Shown here one piece after another: positions 55,884 through 64,000 of a stretch of 64,000 nt of DNA. The notes beneath the pieces were generated by a model. That model was not told the origin of the DNA and searched no databases. It saw nothing but the letters and a program-made list of their open reading frames with translations. Position numbers and translations under genes: made by a program. The stretch comes from Rhizobiales bacterium TMED168 (lineage in GTDB: Bacteria; Pseudomonadota; Alphaproteobacteria; MED-G09), in NCBI GenBank assembly GCA_002170885.2, contig NHHR02000010.1, positions 9,140 through 73,139 of the forward strand. The letters run 5' to 3'. The stretch's first letter is position 1. Each line of letters begins with the position of its first letter.

Positions 55884-56834
55884 ATGAATAATATAAAATA
55901 TAATATAGCGCTTTTGGGTGGAAGAGGTTTTGTAGGTCAAGAGATCATTAAGATATTAGGCAACCATAGTTGTTTTGATTTATATTCTGTATTTTCTAGT
56001 TCTAAGGCAGGTAATAAAGTGGATAATTATATTAAAAATCCTGACTTAAGGTATTCTAATTTAAAAGCAGAAATTAATTTTGATAACATTGATATAGTTA
56101 TATCTGCACTACCAAACGAAGAATCATCTAATTTTATTAAAAAAATTGAACAATCAAATGTCTCGATTGTTATAATTGATATTGGTTCAGACTATAGATT
56201 TAATGACGATTGGTACTATAGTATTCCGGAAATTAATGACATTAAATTTGGTGAAAAAAGAATAAGTAATCCTGGGTGCTATTCTACAGCCGCACAATTA
56301 TCGATTGCACCAATTAAAAATATAATAAATTCTAAGGTTTCTTGTGTGGGTATTTCCGGATACAGTGGTGCAGGCTCCTCGCCAAACGACAAGAACAATC
56401 CTGATATAATAAAAAGTAGTATTTTACCTTATTCTTTAACAAACCATACTCACGAAAAAGAGATAAAAAAGCATTGCTATGATAAGATTTCTTTTACTCC
56501 ACATGTTGCAGATTTTTTCAGGGGTTTATTAATAACGTCCCATTTTTCTCTATCCGAGAAAATAAGTGAACCAGATATTATTAATATCTATAGCGATTAC
56601 TACAAAAATAATAAATTAATAAAAATTCAAAAAAATCCTCCACTTATTAAGGATGTAGTAAACACAAATTATGCTTTAATTGGAGGATTTTCTTTGAACG
56701 ATAATGGGAGTGATCTAGTAGTATGTTGTACTATTGATAATTTATTAAAAGGTGCAGCTTCACAATGTATACAGAATCTGAATCTTTCTTTTGGATTTGA
56801 CGAGTCATTATCTCTTGAAGATACATTTAATTAA
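55884..56834 (+). CDS. argC: N-acetyl-gamma-glutamyl-phosphate reductase
   Basis: Third step of arginine synthesis, NADPH-dependent. The 316 residues have the Rossmann motif LLGGRGFVGQEI at residue 10, the active-site Cys132 in NPGCYSTAAQL and the late histidine in FTPHVADFFRG. It follows rpsI across a terminator, as in many alphaproteobacteria, so it likely has its own promoter. Confidence 0.93.
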   Translation: MNNIKYNIALLGGRGFVGQEIIKILGNHSCFDLYSVFSSSKAGNKVDNYIKNPDLRYSNLKAEINFDNIDIVISALPNEESSNFIKKIEQSNVSIVIIDIGSDYRFNDDWYYSIPEINDIKFGEKRISNPGCYSTAAQLSIAPIKNIINSKVSCVGISGYSGAGSSPNDKNNPDIIKSSILPYSLTNHTHEKEIKKHCYDKISFTPHVADFFRGLLITSHFSLSEKISEPDIINIYSDYYKNNKLIKIQKNPPLIKDVVNTNYALIGGFSLNDNGSDLVVCCTIDNLLKGAASQCIQNLNLSFGFDESLSLEDTFN

Positions 56835-56849
56835 TTCTATTAATGGATA

Positions 56850-57071
56850 ATGAAGCTAGTTTTCTTTTTTTCACTTGCGCTTTTTTTGATTACTGGTTGT
56901 GGTACTAGGGAGAGTATTAAAAATAAATATCTTTATAGTGATAAAGTAAAAGAGGTATTAACTGATGAGGAATATTATAAATTAGATAAAGAAGCTAAAT
57001 GGCCTTTAAATATCAATACCCCTGATTGTAATAATGTTGAAAATATTACTTTGGAAGATTCAGTCGAGTAA
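56850..57071 (+). CDS. Small putative lipoprotein
   Basis: A 73-residue product with a lipoprotein signal (MKLVFFFSLALFLITGCGTR, lipobox ITGC). The mature part is short and acidic (SDKVKEVLTDEEYYKLDKEA) with one further cysteine. No family recognised. It lies between argC and the aminotransferase gene on the same strand, with short gaps, so may be in the same transcript. Confidence 0.65.
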   Translation: MKLVFFFSLALFLITGCGTRESIKNKYLYSDKVKEVLTDEEYYKLDKEAKWPLNINTPDCNNVENITLEDSVE

Positions 57072-57095
57072 AATTAGATAAAATATAGTTGTGCA

Positions 57096-58271
57096 ATGAA
57101 AGAATTAGAAAAACTTAAAAGACTACCTCCTTACGTTTTTACTGAGGTTAATAGAATTAAAGATGCTGCTCGCGCAAAAGGTAACGATATAATTGATTTT
57201 GGTATGGGTAATCCAGATATTCCAACACCTAAACATATTGTTGAGAAGTTGATTGAGACTAGTCAGGATACAAAGATGCATCGTTATTCTGCTTCTAGAG
57301 GAATTACTGGTCTTAGAAAAGCAAATGCAAAATATTATGAAAGAAGATTTAATGTAAAGCTAGACTATGACAAAGAAATAATTGCAACAATTGGCTCTAA
57401 AGAGGGATTGGCAAATATGGCTCAAGTACTTGCTTGTCCTGGGGATACAATATTGGTTCCAAACCCTGCTTACCCTATTCATGCTTTTGGTTTTATTATA
57501 AACGATGCTGACCTAATTCATTATAATGTGAATTCACAAATTGACTTAATGACAGAAATTTCTTCAAAAGTAGAGGGTTCAAAAAAAGATGTTAAAGCTA
57601 TGATCTTAAATTTTCCTTCTAACCCAACTGCTGAAATTTGTTCATTAGATTTTTATAAAGAAATTGTTCCATATGCAAAAAAACATGACATCATTTTATT
57701 ATCTGATCTTGCTTATGCAGAAATTTATTTTGATGAAAACGATAAGCCACCGTCTATACTTGAGGTAAATGGAGCGAAAGATATTGCTGTTGAATTTACA
57801 TCTTTATCTAAAAGCTTTTCCATGCCTGGTTGGAGAATGGGTTTTGCTGTTGGAAATGAATATTTAATTTCTGCCTTAACAAGAATAAAATCATACTTAG
57901 ACTATGGAGCATTTACACCTATTCAGGTAGCATCTGCTGCTGCCTTAAATAGTGATATATCAATTATTGATGATATAAGGGATGTTTATAAACAGAGGAG
58001 GGATGTACTAGTAGAGTCCTTCACAAGATCAGGTTGGAATATACCTTCACCAAAAGCAACAATGTTTGCTTGGTCTTCATTACCTGAAAAATTTAAACAC
58101 TTATCATCTCTAGAATTTTCTAAAATGCTAATTGAGAAAGCTGATATTGCTGTTTCACCTGGAGATGGATTTGGAGAGTACGGTGAAGGATACGTTAGAC
58201 TTTCAATGGTTGAAAATGAACAAAGAATTCGACAAGCTGCAAGAAATCTAAAAAGGCTTTTTGATGGATAA
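57096..58271 (+). CDS. PLP-dependent aminotransferase (AlaC / class I fold)
   Basis: A 391-residue aminotransferase, close to alanine/glutamate-pyruvate aminotransferase AlaC and LL-diaminopimelate aminotransferase. The PLP lysine is in FTSLSKSFSMPGWRMGFAVG; other family parts are GFGMGNPD-like IIDFGMGNPDIPTPKHI, ATIGSKEGLANMAQ and LVPNPAYPIHAFGF. The next gene is hom and the two overlap by eight bases, the conserved order, which ties it to amino-acid synthesis. Confidence 0.9.
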   Translation: MKELEKLKRLPPYVFTEVNRIKDAARAKGNDIIDFGMGNPDIPTPKHIVEKLIETSQDTKMHRYSASRGITGLRKANAKYYERRFNVKLDYDKEIIATIGSKEGLANMAQVLACPGDTILVPNPAYPIHAFGFIINDADLIHYNVNSQIDLMTEISSKVEGSKKDVKAMILNFPSNPTAEICSLDFYKEIVPYAKKHDIILLSDLAYAEIYFDENDKPPSILEVNGAKDIAVEFTSLSKSFSMPGWRMGFAVGNEYLISALTRIKSYLDYGAFTPIQVASAAALNSDISIIDDIRDVYKQRRDVLVESFTRSGWNIPSPKATMFAWSSLPEKFKHLSSLEFSKMLIEKADIAVSPGDGFGEYGEGYVRLSMVENEQRIRQAARNLKRLFDG

Positions 58272-59571
58272 AACTATAAATATTGGTATAGCAGGATTAG
58301 GTACAGTTGGATGTGGAGTTATAAAAAATCTAATAAGAAATAAAGATATTCTTAAAAAAAAATATAATTTTAATTTTAATATTTCTGGTATCTCTGCCTC
58401 TAGTAGAAATAAAAAAAGGTCTATAAATACTGATCAATTTAAATGGTTTGACGACCCAATTGATCTTGTCAAAAATAAAGATATTGATTTAATTATTGAG
58501 TTAATTGGTGGAGAAAAAGGTGTAGCTCTAAAGTTAGCAATTGAAACTATTAAAAGTAAAAAAGGTTTTATAACGGCTAATAAAGCTCTTATTTCATCCA
58601 ATGGTAAAATTCTTTCTGAACTTGCTAGCAAAGATAGAACCTTCGTAGGCTATGAGGCTGCAGTAGCAGGTGGGATACCTATAATTAAAACACTTAAAAG
58701 TGGATTATTTCTCGATGAGATAAATAATATCTATGGAATCTTAAATGGTACATCAAATTTTATTTTATCAATGATGAATAATTCAAATAAAAGTTTTAAC
58801 GAGGCTTTATCTGAAGCTAAAAAATTAGGCTACGCTGAAGCAGATCCCTCTTATGATATTAATGGTTTAGATGCTGCTCATAAATTATCTATTTTAAGTG
58901 CATTAAGCTATGGAGAATTTCCATCACTAGAGAATATTCAAATAAAAGGCATTGAAAATATTCTGACCCTTGATCACAAATATGCAAATGAATTTGGTTA
59001 TAAAATTAAATTAGTTGGTTCATCAACCATTAATAAGGGAAGTATTATAAAAGAGGTTTCTCCAACTTTGGTAGGAAAAAATAGTCCTTTAGGAACTGTA
59101 GAGGGTGTAAGTAATGTTATTTGTCTTAATACAAGCCATAATGGAACACTAATTCTTGAGGGGGAGGGTGCCGGAGAAGGTCCAACTTCTGCATCTGTTT
59201 TATCAGATATTATTGATTTTTCTAATGATATAAAATGTCATTTTTTTAACAAGAATTTTAGTGATCTTGTTGAACCAAGCGACAACAATAATATTTTATT
59301 AAGATGTTATTATCTAAGAGTTTTTTTGGTTGATGAAAAAGGATCCATGGCAAAACTAACATCAATATTAGAAAAAAATAGTATTTCAATTGATCAGGTA
59401 ATACAAAGAGGAGACTTACATTTAAAGGATGAAAAAAATTCTACCCCTGTTATTATGTTAACACATCCTATTGACTCAGAATCGATAAATTCATCCTTTT
59501 CTGAATTAATAAAAACGGATTTAATATCATTAGATCCAATTTTTTTACCTGTTCTTAGGGACAATTTGTGA
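58264..59571 (+). CDS. hom: Homoserine dehydrogenase
   Basis: Reduces aspartate semialdehyde to homoserine for threonine and methionine synthesis. The 435 residues have NAD(P)-binding IGIAGLGTVGCGVIKNL, the catalytic region GYEAAVAGGIPIIKTLKSGL and LNGTSNFILSMM, and a C-terminal ACT domain (LRVFLVDEKGSMAKLTSILE) that usually senses threonine. ATG 58264 lies within the end of the aminotransferase gene. Confidence 0.95.
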   Translation: MDKTINIGIAGLGTVGCGVIKNLIRNKDILKKKYNFNFNISGISASSRNKKRSINTDQFKWFDDPIDLVKNKDIDLIIELIGGEKGVALKLAIETIKSKKGFITANKALISSNGKILSELASKDRTFVGYEAAVAGGIPIIKTLKSGLFLDEINNIYGILNGTSNFILSMMNNSNKSFNEALSEAKKLGYAEADPSYDINGLDAAHKLSILSALSYGEFPSLENIQIKGIENILTLDHKYANEFGYKIKLVGSSTINKGSIIKEVSPTLVGKNSPLGTVEGVSNVICLNTSHNGTLILEGEGAGEGPTSASVLSDIIDFSNDIKCHFFNKNFSDLVEPSDNNNILLRCYYLRVFLVDEKGSMAKLTSILEKNSISIDQVIQRGDLHLKDEKNSTPVIMLTHPIDSESINSSFSELIKTDLISLDPIFLPVLRDNL

Positions 59572-59580
59572 GGTGTAGAA

Positions 59581-60546
59581 ATGAGTAATACGATTGATAG
59601 AGTCTTAACACTTGAGCTAGTTAGAGTTACTGAAAGAGCTGCGGTAGCGTCTTCTTTATTAGTTGGAAGAGGAAATGAAAAAGAAGCTGATCAGGCTGCT
59701 GTTGATGCTATGAGAAAAGAGCTAAATAAACTTGATATCCAAGGTGAGGTCGTAATTGGGGAGGGTGAAAGAGATGAAGCACCCATGCTATATATTGGTG
59801 AAAAGGTTGGAACTGGAAAAGGACCAAAAGTCGATATTGCACTTGATCCTTTAGAGGGAACGACATTAACTGCAAAAGGACAGGCTGATGCACTAACGAC
59901 TATTGCAATGGCTGAAAAGGGTTCTTTATTGAATGCTGCTGATGTTTATATGGATAAAATCGCTATTGGTCCAGGCTGTCCTGATGATTTGATTCATTTA
60001 GATGAAGATCCAGATGTTAATATTAAAGCCTTTAGTAAAGCAACAAAAAAACCTATAGAACTTGTAACAGTTTGTGTTCTTGATAGACCCCGTCATGCTG
60101 ATATTATAGATAATATTCGGGCTTCAGGTGCAAGAGTTAGATTAATAGCTGATGGAGATATAGCAGGTGTAATTCATACAACTGATCCACTTACAGGAAT
60201 TGATATGTATATGGGAATTGGCGGTGCTCCAGAAGGTGTTTTAGCGGCTGCAGCCTTAAGATGTACCGGAGGACAAATGCAAGCTAAATTAGTTTTGGAA
60301 GATCAAGAAAAGAAAGATAGAGCTACAAAAATGGGAATTTCTGATTTTGACAAAATATACACTCTTAATGAACTAGTTAGTGGTGATGCTCTTTTTGCTG
60401 CTACTGGCGTTACAAATGGTTCTATGTTAACAGGAATTGAAAATAATAACGGTTTATGGACAAACACTGTTGTTATGAGGTCATCGTCAGGAACCGTTCG
60501 TTGGATAAAGTCTCATCACACAAATAAAGATAAATTTGATCTATAA
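59581..60546 (+). CDS. glpX: Fructose-1,6-bisphosphatase class II
   Basis: Gluconeogenic phosphatase of the GlpX family. The 321 residues include IGEGERDEAPMLYIGE and DPLEGTT (metal and substrate site), GIGGAPEGVLAAAAL and the GGQMQAKL segment. It stands between hom and recJ, the order typical of alphaproteobacteria. Confidence 0.95.
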   Translation: MSNTIDRVLTLELVRVTERAAVASSLLVGRGNEKEADQAAVDAMRKELNKLDIQGEVVIGEGERDEAPMLYIGEKVGTGKGPKVDIALDPLEGTTLTAKGQADALTTIAMAEKGSLLNAADVYMDKIAIGPGCPDDLIHLDEDPDVNIKAFSKATKKPIELVTVCVLDRPRHADIIDNIRASGARVRLIADGDIAGVIHTTDPLTGIDMYMGIGGAPEGVLAAAALRCTGGQMQAKLVLEDQEKKDRATKMGISDFDKIYTLNELVSGDALFAATGVTNGSMLTGIENNNGLWTNTVVMRSSSGTVRWIKSHHTNKDKFDL

Positions 60547-60551
60547 AAATA

Positions 60552-62336
60552 ATGCAAAATAATGGATCTTTCTTAGAAAATAAATTTTCTGTTAAAGGAT
60601 CTCTTTGGAAAGAAAGAGTATCTGATACAGAAAAAGTATCACTAATAGAACATGATAATAATATTCCAAACTTATTAGCTAAGATATTAGTTGGAAGAAA
60701 AATTGACTCTTCAGATGTAGATTCTTTTTTAAATCCTGAGGTCAACAAATTATTATTGGATCCAAGTAAGTTATTTGACCTTGAAAAAGGTGTAAGCTTT
60801 ATTGCAAATTGTATATCTAATAGAGAAAAAATAGGCATTTTAGGTGACTACGATGTTGATGGGGCAACATCAACGTCAATTTTAAAACTTTTTCTAGATT
60901 ACTATAATATTAAAACTGAAATTTATATTCCAAACAGATTAAAGGAGGGGTATGGACCGAATAAGTCTGCTATAGATTTTTTTTATAGAAAAGGTGTTAA
61001 TACCTTTATAACAGTTGATTGTGGGGCAACAGCGATCGAGCCAATGGTTTATGCTAATTCTAAAGGCATGAAATCTATAATAATAGATCACCATAAAGTT
61101 GATGATGAGCTTCCTGAATGTTTTGCTCATATTAATCCCTCTAGAGATGAAGATAATTCGGGTTTGAACGATTTAGCAGCAGTGGGCCTTACCTTTATAT
61201 TTATTGTTGGATTAAGAAGAGAAATAAGAAATAAAGATATTTTTCCAGAAATTAATGAACCATCTTTGAAGCAATTCTTAGATTTGGTTGCTCTTGGAAC
61301 AGTTTGTGATGTAGTTAAGTTGAAGGGTCTTAATAGAGCTTTTGTCAAGGAAGGAATAGATATTATTGCAAAAAAACCTCGTCCTGGAATTGAAGGATTA
61401 AAATCAATATCAGGCTCTAAAGATGTAGGTGTTTCAGAGTTGGGTTATAGAATTGGACCAAGAATTAATGCCGCTGGAAGGACTGGAGCATCAGATCTTG
61501 GTTTCAGATTATTAACTTCATCAAACGAAGATGAAGTTTTGGCAATATCTGAAAGATTAAACAATCTTAATCAACAGCGGCAAAATATTGAAGAAACTGT
61601 TCTTTTTGACGCAATTAATGATGTAGAAAAAAAATTGAATGATAAGAAGTTAAATACTTTTCCTTGTTGTGTTATTGTTTCTGGAGAAAACTGGCATTTA
61701 GGTGTTTTGGGAATTGTTGCGAGTAGACTTAAGGAAAAATATTACAGACCCTCATTTGTTATAAGTTCAGATAATGAAAATTTAACTGGTTCTGCAAGAT
61801 CTATTTCAGGAATTGACGTTGGTAAGATCATAATTAAGGCAGTTAGTAAAAATATTCTTATTTCTGGTGGTGGTCATAAAATGGCTGCAGGGTTTTCACT
61901 TAAAAAAAATAGTTTAGATGATTTTAAAGAATTTTGTGAGGATGAAATTTTTTCTCAGTCAAGTGAGACAACATTAAATAAAATAAACTACTATGATAGT
62001 ATCATAGATTCATCAAATATTAACAGAGACTTATACAATTTAATTAAAGTTGCATCACCTTATGGTCAAGGTAACCCTGAGCCTCAATTTATTATTAAGA
62101 ATGCAAAAATTGAATATTGGTCAGAGGTTGGAAAGGGTCATCTTAAGGTTAAATTATCTAATGCAAACTATGGGCATATTGACGCAATTGCTTTTAGTTC
62201 AAAAGGTACTCCAATAGGTAATATTATAATGAATCATTCAGGTTCATTATTGCACATTGCGGGAAACATTAAAAATAACGATTGGCAAGGGAATAAAGCT
62301 GTCCAATTTCATATTAGAGACCTCTTTACACCATAA
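60552..62336 (+). CDS. recJ: Single-stranded-DNA exonuclease RecJ
   Basis: 5'-3' ssDNA exonuclease of recombination and repair. The 594 residues carry the DHH-family motifs: GDYDVDGATSTSILK near residue 98, the DHH in IIDHHKVDD near 182, and the C-terminal DHHA1 motif SGGGHKMAAGFSL near 442. It follows glpX by five bases. The 3' end overlaps a tRNA-Glu promoter. Confidence 0.96.
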   Translation: MQNNGSFLENKFSVKGSLWKERVSDTEKVSLIEHDNNIPNLLAKILVGRKIDSSDVDSFLNPEVNKLLLDPSKLFDLEKGVSFIANCISNREKIGILGDYDVDGATSTSILKLFLDYYNIKTEIYIPNRLKEGYGPNKSAIDFFYRKGVNTFITVDCGATAIEPMVYANSKGMKSIIIDHHKVDDELPECFAHINPSRDEDNSGLNDLAAVGLTFIFIVGLRREIRNKDIFPEINEPSLKQFLDLVALGTVCDVVKLKGLNRAFVKEGIDIIAKKPRPGIEGLKSISGSKDVGVSELGYRIGPRINAAGRTGASDLGFRLLTSSNEDEVLAISERLNNLNQQRQNIEETVLFDAINDVEKKLNDKKLNTFPCCVIVSGENWHLGVLGIVASRLKEKYYRPSFVISSDNENLTGSARSISGIDVGKIIIKAVSKNILISGGGHKMAAGFSLKKNSLDDFKEFCEDEIFSQSSETTLNKINYYDSIIDSSNINRDLYNLIKVASPYGQGNPEPQFIIKNAKIEYWSEVGKGHLKVKLSNANYGHIDAIAFSSKGTPIGNIIMNHSGSLLHIAGNIKNNDWQGNKAVQFHIRDLFTP

Positions 62337-62355
62337 GAAATTAGACCTATATAAT
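62326..62355 (+). promoter_or_regulatory. Promoter of tRNA-Glu
   Basis: TTTACA (62326-62331; 5 of 6) and a perfect TATAAT (62350-62355) are 18 bases apart; the -10 is 12 bases before the mature tRNA. The -35 lies inside the last codons of recJ. Confidence 0.55.
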
Positions 62356-62367
62356 CATAACAGCTGT

Positions 62368-62442
62368 GGTCCCTTCGTCTATCGGTTAGGACGCCAGGTT
62401 TTCAACCTGGAAAGAGGGGTTCGATTCCCCTAGGGACTACCA
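62368..62442 (+). tRNA. tRNA-Glu (TTC)
   Basis: GGTCCCTTCGTCTATCGGTT at the start, acceptor GGTCCCT/AGGGACT with a G-T first pair, anticodon arm CCAGGTTTTCAACCTGG with anticodon TTC, T loop TTCGATTC, and encoded CCA at 62440-62442. Length 75 bases. Confidence 0.96.
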
Positions 62443-62508
62443 GTTATAGTATAGACTAGCATTCATAAGATGGTAGGGGATTATATTATAGGATGATAAG
62501 GGATTAAT

Positions 62509-62919
62509 ATGTTTGCTCAATTAATTAATGCACAAAAGGTTTCAGATATAGTTTCAATAGGAATTTCTCTTCTTTGTGTTATGCACTGCTTATTGTTTCC
62601 TTTATTTTTAATATTATCTTCAAATTATTTAACATTATTTTTAAATAATGAATTGTTCCATTATACTCTTTTATTCTTAATAGTTCCTCTTAGTCTTTTT
62701 GCATTAACCATTGGGTTAAAAAATCATAATAGTTTCAACATATTTATATTTGGGTTTATTGGCATAATTTTTCTATTATCTGCTTTATTTTTTGACATAA
62801 AAATTTTATTTGTTTCAAGTGAAATATTCTTAACTATATTAGGATCTTCATTTATGATGATAGCACATTATAAAAATTTTCAACTTTGCAGGCATTTAGA
62901 TTGTGATTGTCATGAATAG
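62509..62919 (+). CDS. MerC-domain membrane protein
   Basis: A 136-residue, four-span protein of the MerC family. The first span region has the conserved CVMHC pair (SLLCVMHCLLFPLFL), and the C-terminus ends in a Cys/His-rich tail (CRHLDCDCHE) that probably binds metal. The family was named for mercury uptake but most marine members sit with zinc-related genes. It overlaps the next gene by eight bases. The upstream AT-rich stretch 62471-62495 (GATTATATTATAGG-like) might hold a Zur site, weakly. Confidence 0.85.
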   Translation: MFAQLINAQKVSDIVSIGISLLCVMHCLLFPLFLILSSNYLTLFLNNELFHYTLLFLIVPLSLFALTIGLKNHNSFNIFIFGFIGIIFLLSALFFDIKILFVSSEIFLTILGSSFMMIAHYKNFQLCRHLDCDCHE

Positions 62920-63205
62920 TTTTTTAAACTTTTTCAATAAAAAATATTTTTTTACTCTAGCCGGTCTACTTTTCTTTCTGAGTATAACTTTAGAACCCTT
63001 ACTTCACGATCATAATGAGTTAGGTAATGAGAGGGAAATAGAACTATCTTGTGAACTTTGCACTTTTGATGTGTTCGATGATATCTTATACACAGTAAAA
63101 AAAGAAAATAATTATTTTTCAAAATCTCTTTCAATTGAAGATTTTGATATTACTTTTAATGATAACCTATATAATTTTAATCCTAGAGCTCCGCCAAAAA
63201 TTTAA
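62912..63205 (+). CDS. Small exported protein with metal-site-like residues
   Basis: A 97-residue product from ATG 62912, which lies in the end of the MerC gene. It has one N-terminal hydrophobic segment (KKYFFTLAGLLFFLSITLEP), then LLHDHNEL and a CELC pair that could bind metal. No family known to me, though small Cys/His proteins of this type often precede TonB-dependent receptors for metals. An ATG nine bases upstream is in frame. Confidence 0.6.
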   Translation: MNSFLNFFNKKYFFTLAGLLFFLSITLEPLLHDHNELGNEREIELSCELCTFDVFDDILYTVKKENNYFSKSLSIEDFDITFNDNLYNFNPRAPPKI

Positions 63206-63243
63206 ATTTCTTTTTTTATAAATTTTAATAAACGGAGTTTAAA

Positions 63244-64000
63244 TTGAAAAATTTAATTATAGCACTTTTATTTGTGTGTGCTTTAACAATACACAATAAT
63301 ATTTTATATGCTGATGAAACTGAAGGAGTTTTTGCTGGAGCCGATGAGATAGTCGTTACTTCATCATATATTGATACAAAACTTTCAGATCTTGATGATC
63401 CTATCCATATCCTTAGCGGGAGTGATACAGCTTTTGATACAACATCAAGTTTAGGTGAATCACTTGATAATCTTCTTGGTGTTCAGTCATCAGACTTTGG
63501 TTCTGCTGTGGGCCATCCTATAATTCGTGGTTTGTCAGGGAATAGAGTTAAGATTATGAATAATGGCAAAACTTTAAGAGATGTTTCAACTATCGGTGAT
63601 GATCATATGAATGAGGTAGATTTAAATGATATTCAACAAATTGAAATAGTAAGGGGACCATCATCTTTATTATACTCTAGTGGAACAGTAGGAGGTATTG
63701 TTAACATTATTGACAATACAATTGCTAAAGAAGATTTTAAAGATGCAAAGCTAAATTTCGGCTTAGAAAGTCAATCTGTAAATGATGGAGAAACTGGAAG
63801 TATTTCATATCAAAATAACTTCGGTGGTTTTAATATAAGTTTAGCATATAAAGATTCGCAGTTTGATAATTATGATATTCCAAATGGTGCAATAATTCAT
63901 ATGGAAGAAGAACATCATGATGAAGACGAACATCATGACGAAGAGGAACATCATGACGAAGAAGAACATCATGACAAAGAAGAGCATCATGACGAAGAAA
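63244..64000 (+). CDS. TonB-dependent receptor (3' end cut off), probably for zinc
   Basis: Outer-membrane receptor with a signal peptide from TTG 63244 (MKNLIIALLFVCALTIHNNI, cleaved near YAD), the plug domain with GHPIIRGLSGNRVKIMNNGK and EIVRGPSSLLYSSGTVGGIV, and the first barrel strands. A hexapeptide His-rich loop begins at residue 220. This pattern is like ZnuD zinc receptors. The frame continues past the window end. It is probably the third gene of the MerC operon. The TTG start has GGAG at 63235. Confidence 0.9.
   Translation, partial: MKNLIIALLFVCALTIHNNILYADETEGVFAGADEIVVTSSYIDTKLSDLDDPIHILSGSDTAFDTTSSLGESLDNLLGVQSSDFGSAVGHPIIRGLSGNRVKIMNNGKTLRDVSTIGDDHMNEVDLNDIQQIEIVRGPSSLLYSSGTVGGIVNIIDNTIAKEDFKDAKLNFGLESQSVNDGETGSISYQNNFGGFNISLAYKDSQFDNYDIPNGAIIHMEEEHHDEDEHHDEEEHHDEEEHHDKEEHHDEE
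63907..63996 (+). repeat. 18-bp tandem repeat coding a His-rich loop
   Basis: Five 18-base units, each coding EEHHDE or a close variant (DEHHDE, EEHHDK), run within the TonB receptor and continue to the window edge. The bases differ at synonymous sites (GAT/GAC, GAA/GAG), so the copies are not brand new. Such His/Asp/Glu loops bind zinc. Confidence 0.9.

Noticed and set aside
62471..62495. Zur box ahead of MerC gene
   Set aside because: The stretch is A/T-rich and only weakly palindromic; too little information to call a site.

Overview
This AT-rich window looks like a piece of chromosome from a streamlined marine alphaproteobacterium. The alphaproteobacterial signs are secY-adk-rpsM gene order, a PopZ-type (DUF2497) gene next to valS, a Cbp3-type ubiquinol-cytochrome c chaperone gene before plsX-fabH-ihfA-merR, erpA-xthA, DUF2842 next to ctaA, and rplM-rpsI-argC. 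The marine, streamlined signs are very short spacers, overlapping genes, low GC and a proteorhodopsin gene. A low-GC lineage such as HIMB59/AEGEAN-169 fits, but this is inference; no 16S rRNA gene is present to test it.

Layout. (1) 1-20503: the end of rpoC, then rpsL-rpsG-fusA, the S10-spc ribosomal protein clusters, secY-adk, and the alpha cluster (rpsM-rpsK-rpoA-rplQ), which has its own strong promoter. No tuf gene lies between fusA and rpsJ. (2) 20506-25169, minus strand: a lipid-modification triad (CFA-like methyltransferase, DUF1365, FAD amine-oxidase-like protein), a small lipoprotein, tRNA-Asn and an MDR oxidoreductase. (3) 25269-27816: small membrane protein, three-His-box desaturase/hydroxylase, UbiK-like coiled-coil protein and cytochrome P450. 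(4) 27836-32493, minus: an orphan protein and sucB/sucA. (5) 32658-44769: tRNA-Cys, tolC, popZ, valS, a methyltransferase, ilvD, then minus-strand bamE-erpA-xthA, then plus-strand cbp3-plsX-fabH-ihfA-merR. (6) 44866-53698: an accessory-looking stretch of small membrane, periplasmic and SnoaL-like proteins, tRNA-Pro with a gene remnant behind it, an ene-reductase/MATE pair, a blue-tuned proteorhodopsin, and several tiny ORFs. (7) 53739-62442: ctaA, rplM-rpsI, argC, a lipoprotein, an AlaC-like aminotransferase, hom, glpX, recJ and tRNA-Glu. (8) 62509-end: a MerC-family protein, a small metal-site-like protein and a TonB-dependent receptor with a His-rich repeat, cut by the window edge.

Most of the window is core gene-expression and metabolic machinery. 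The least explained parts are: five copies of an 11-bp repeat in exact register before a MAPEG gene (51083-51137); the unusual rpsL leader with an Arg-rich mini-ORF; a terminator-like hairpin in the tolC leader; the microproteins around the rhodopsin gene; and the lipid triad, which resembles enzymes linked elsewhere to singlet-oxygen or furan-fatty-acid biology. I found no CRISPR array, insertion sequence, prophage or clear defence system. No gap between features exceeds 300 bases.
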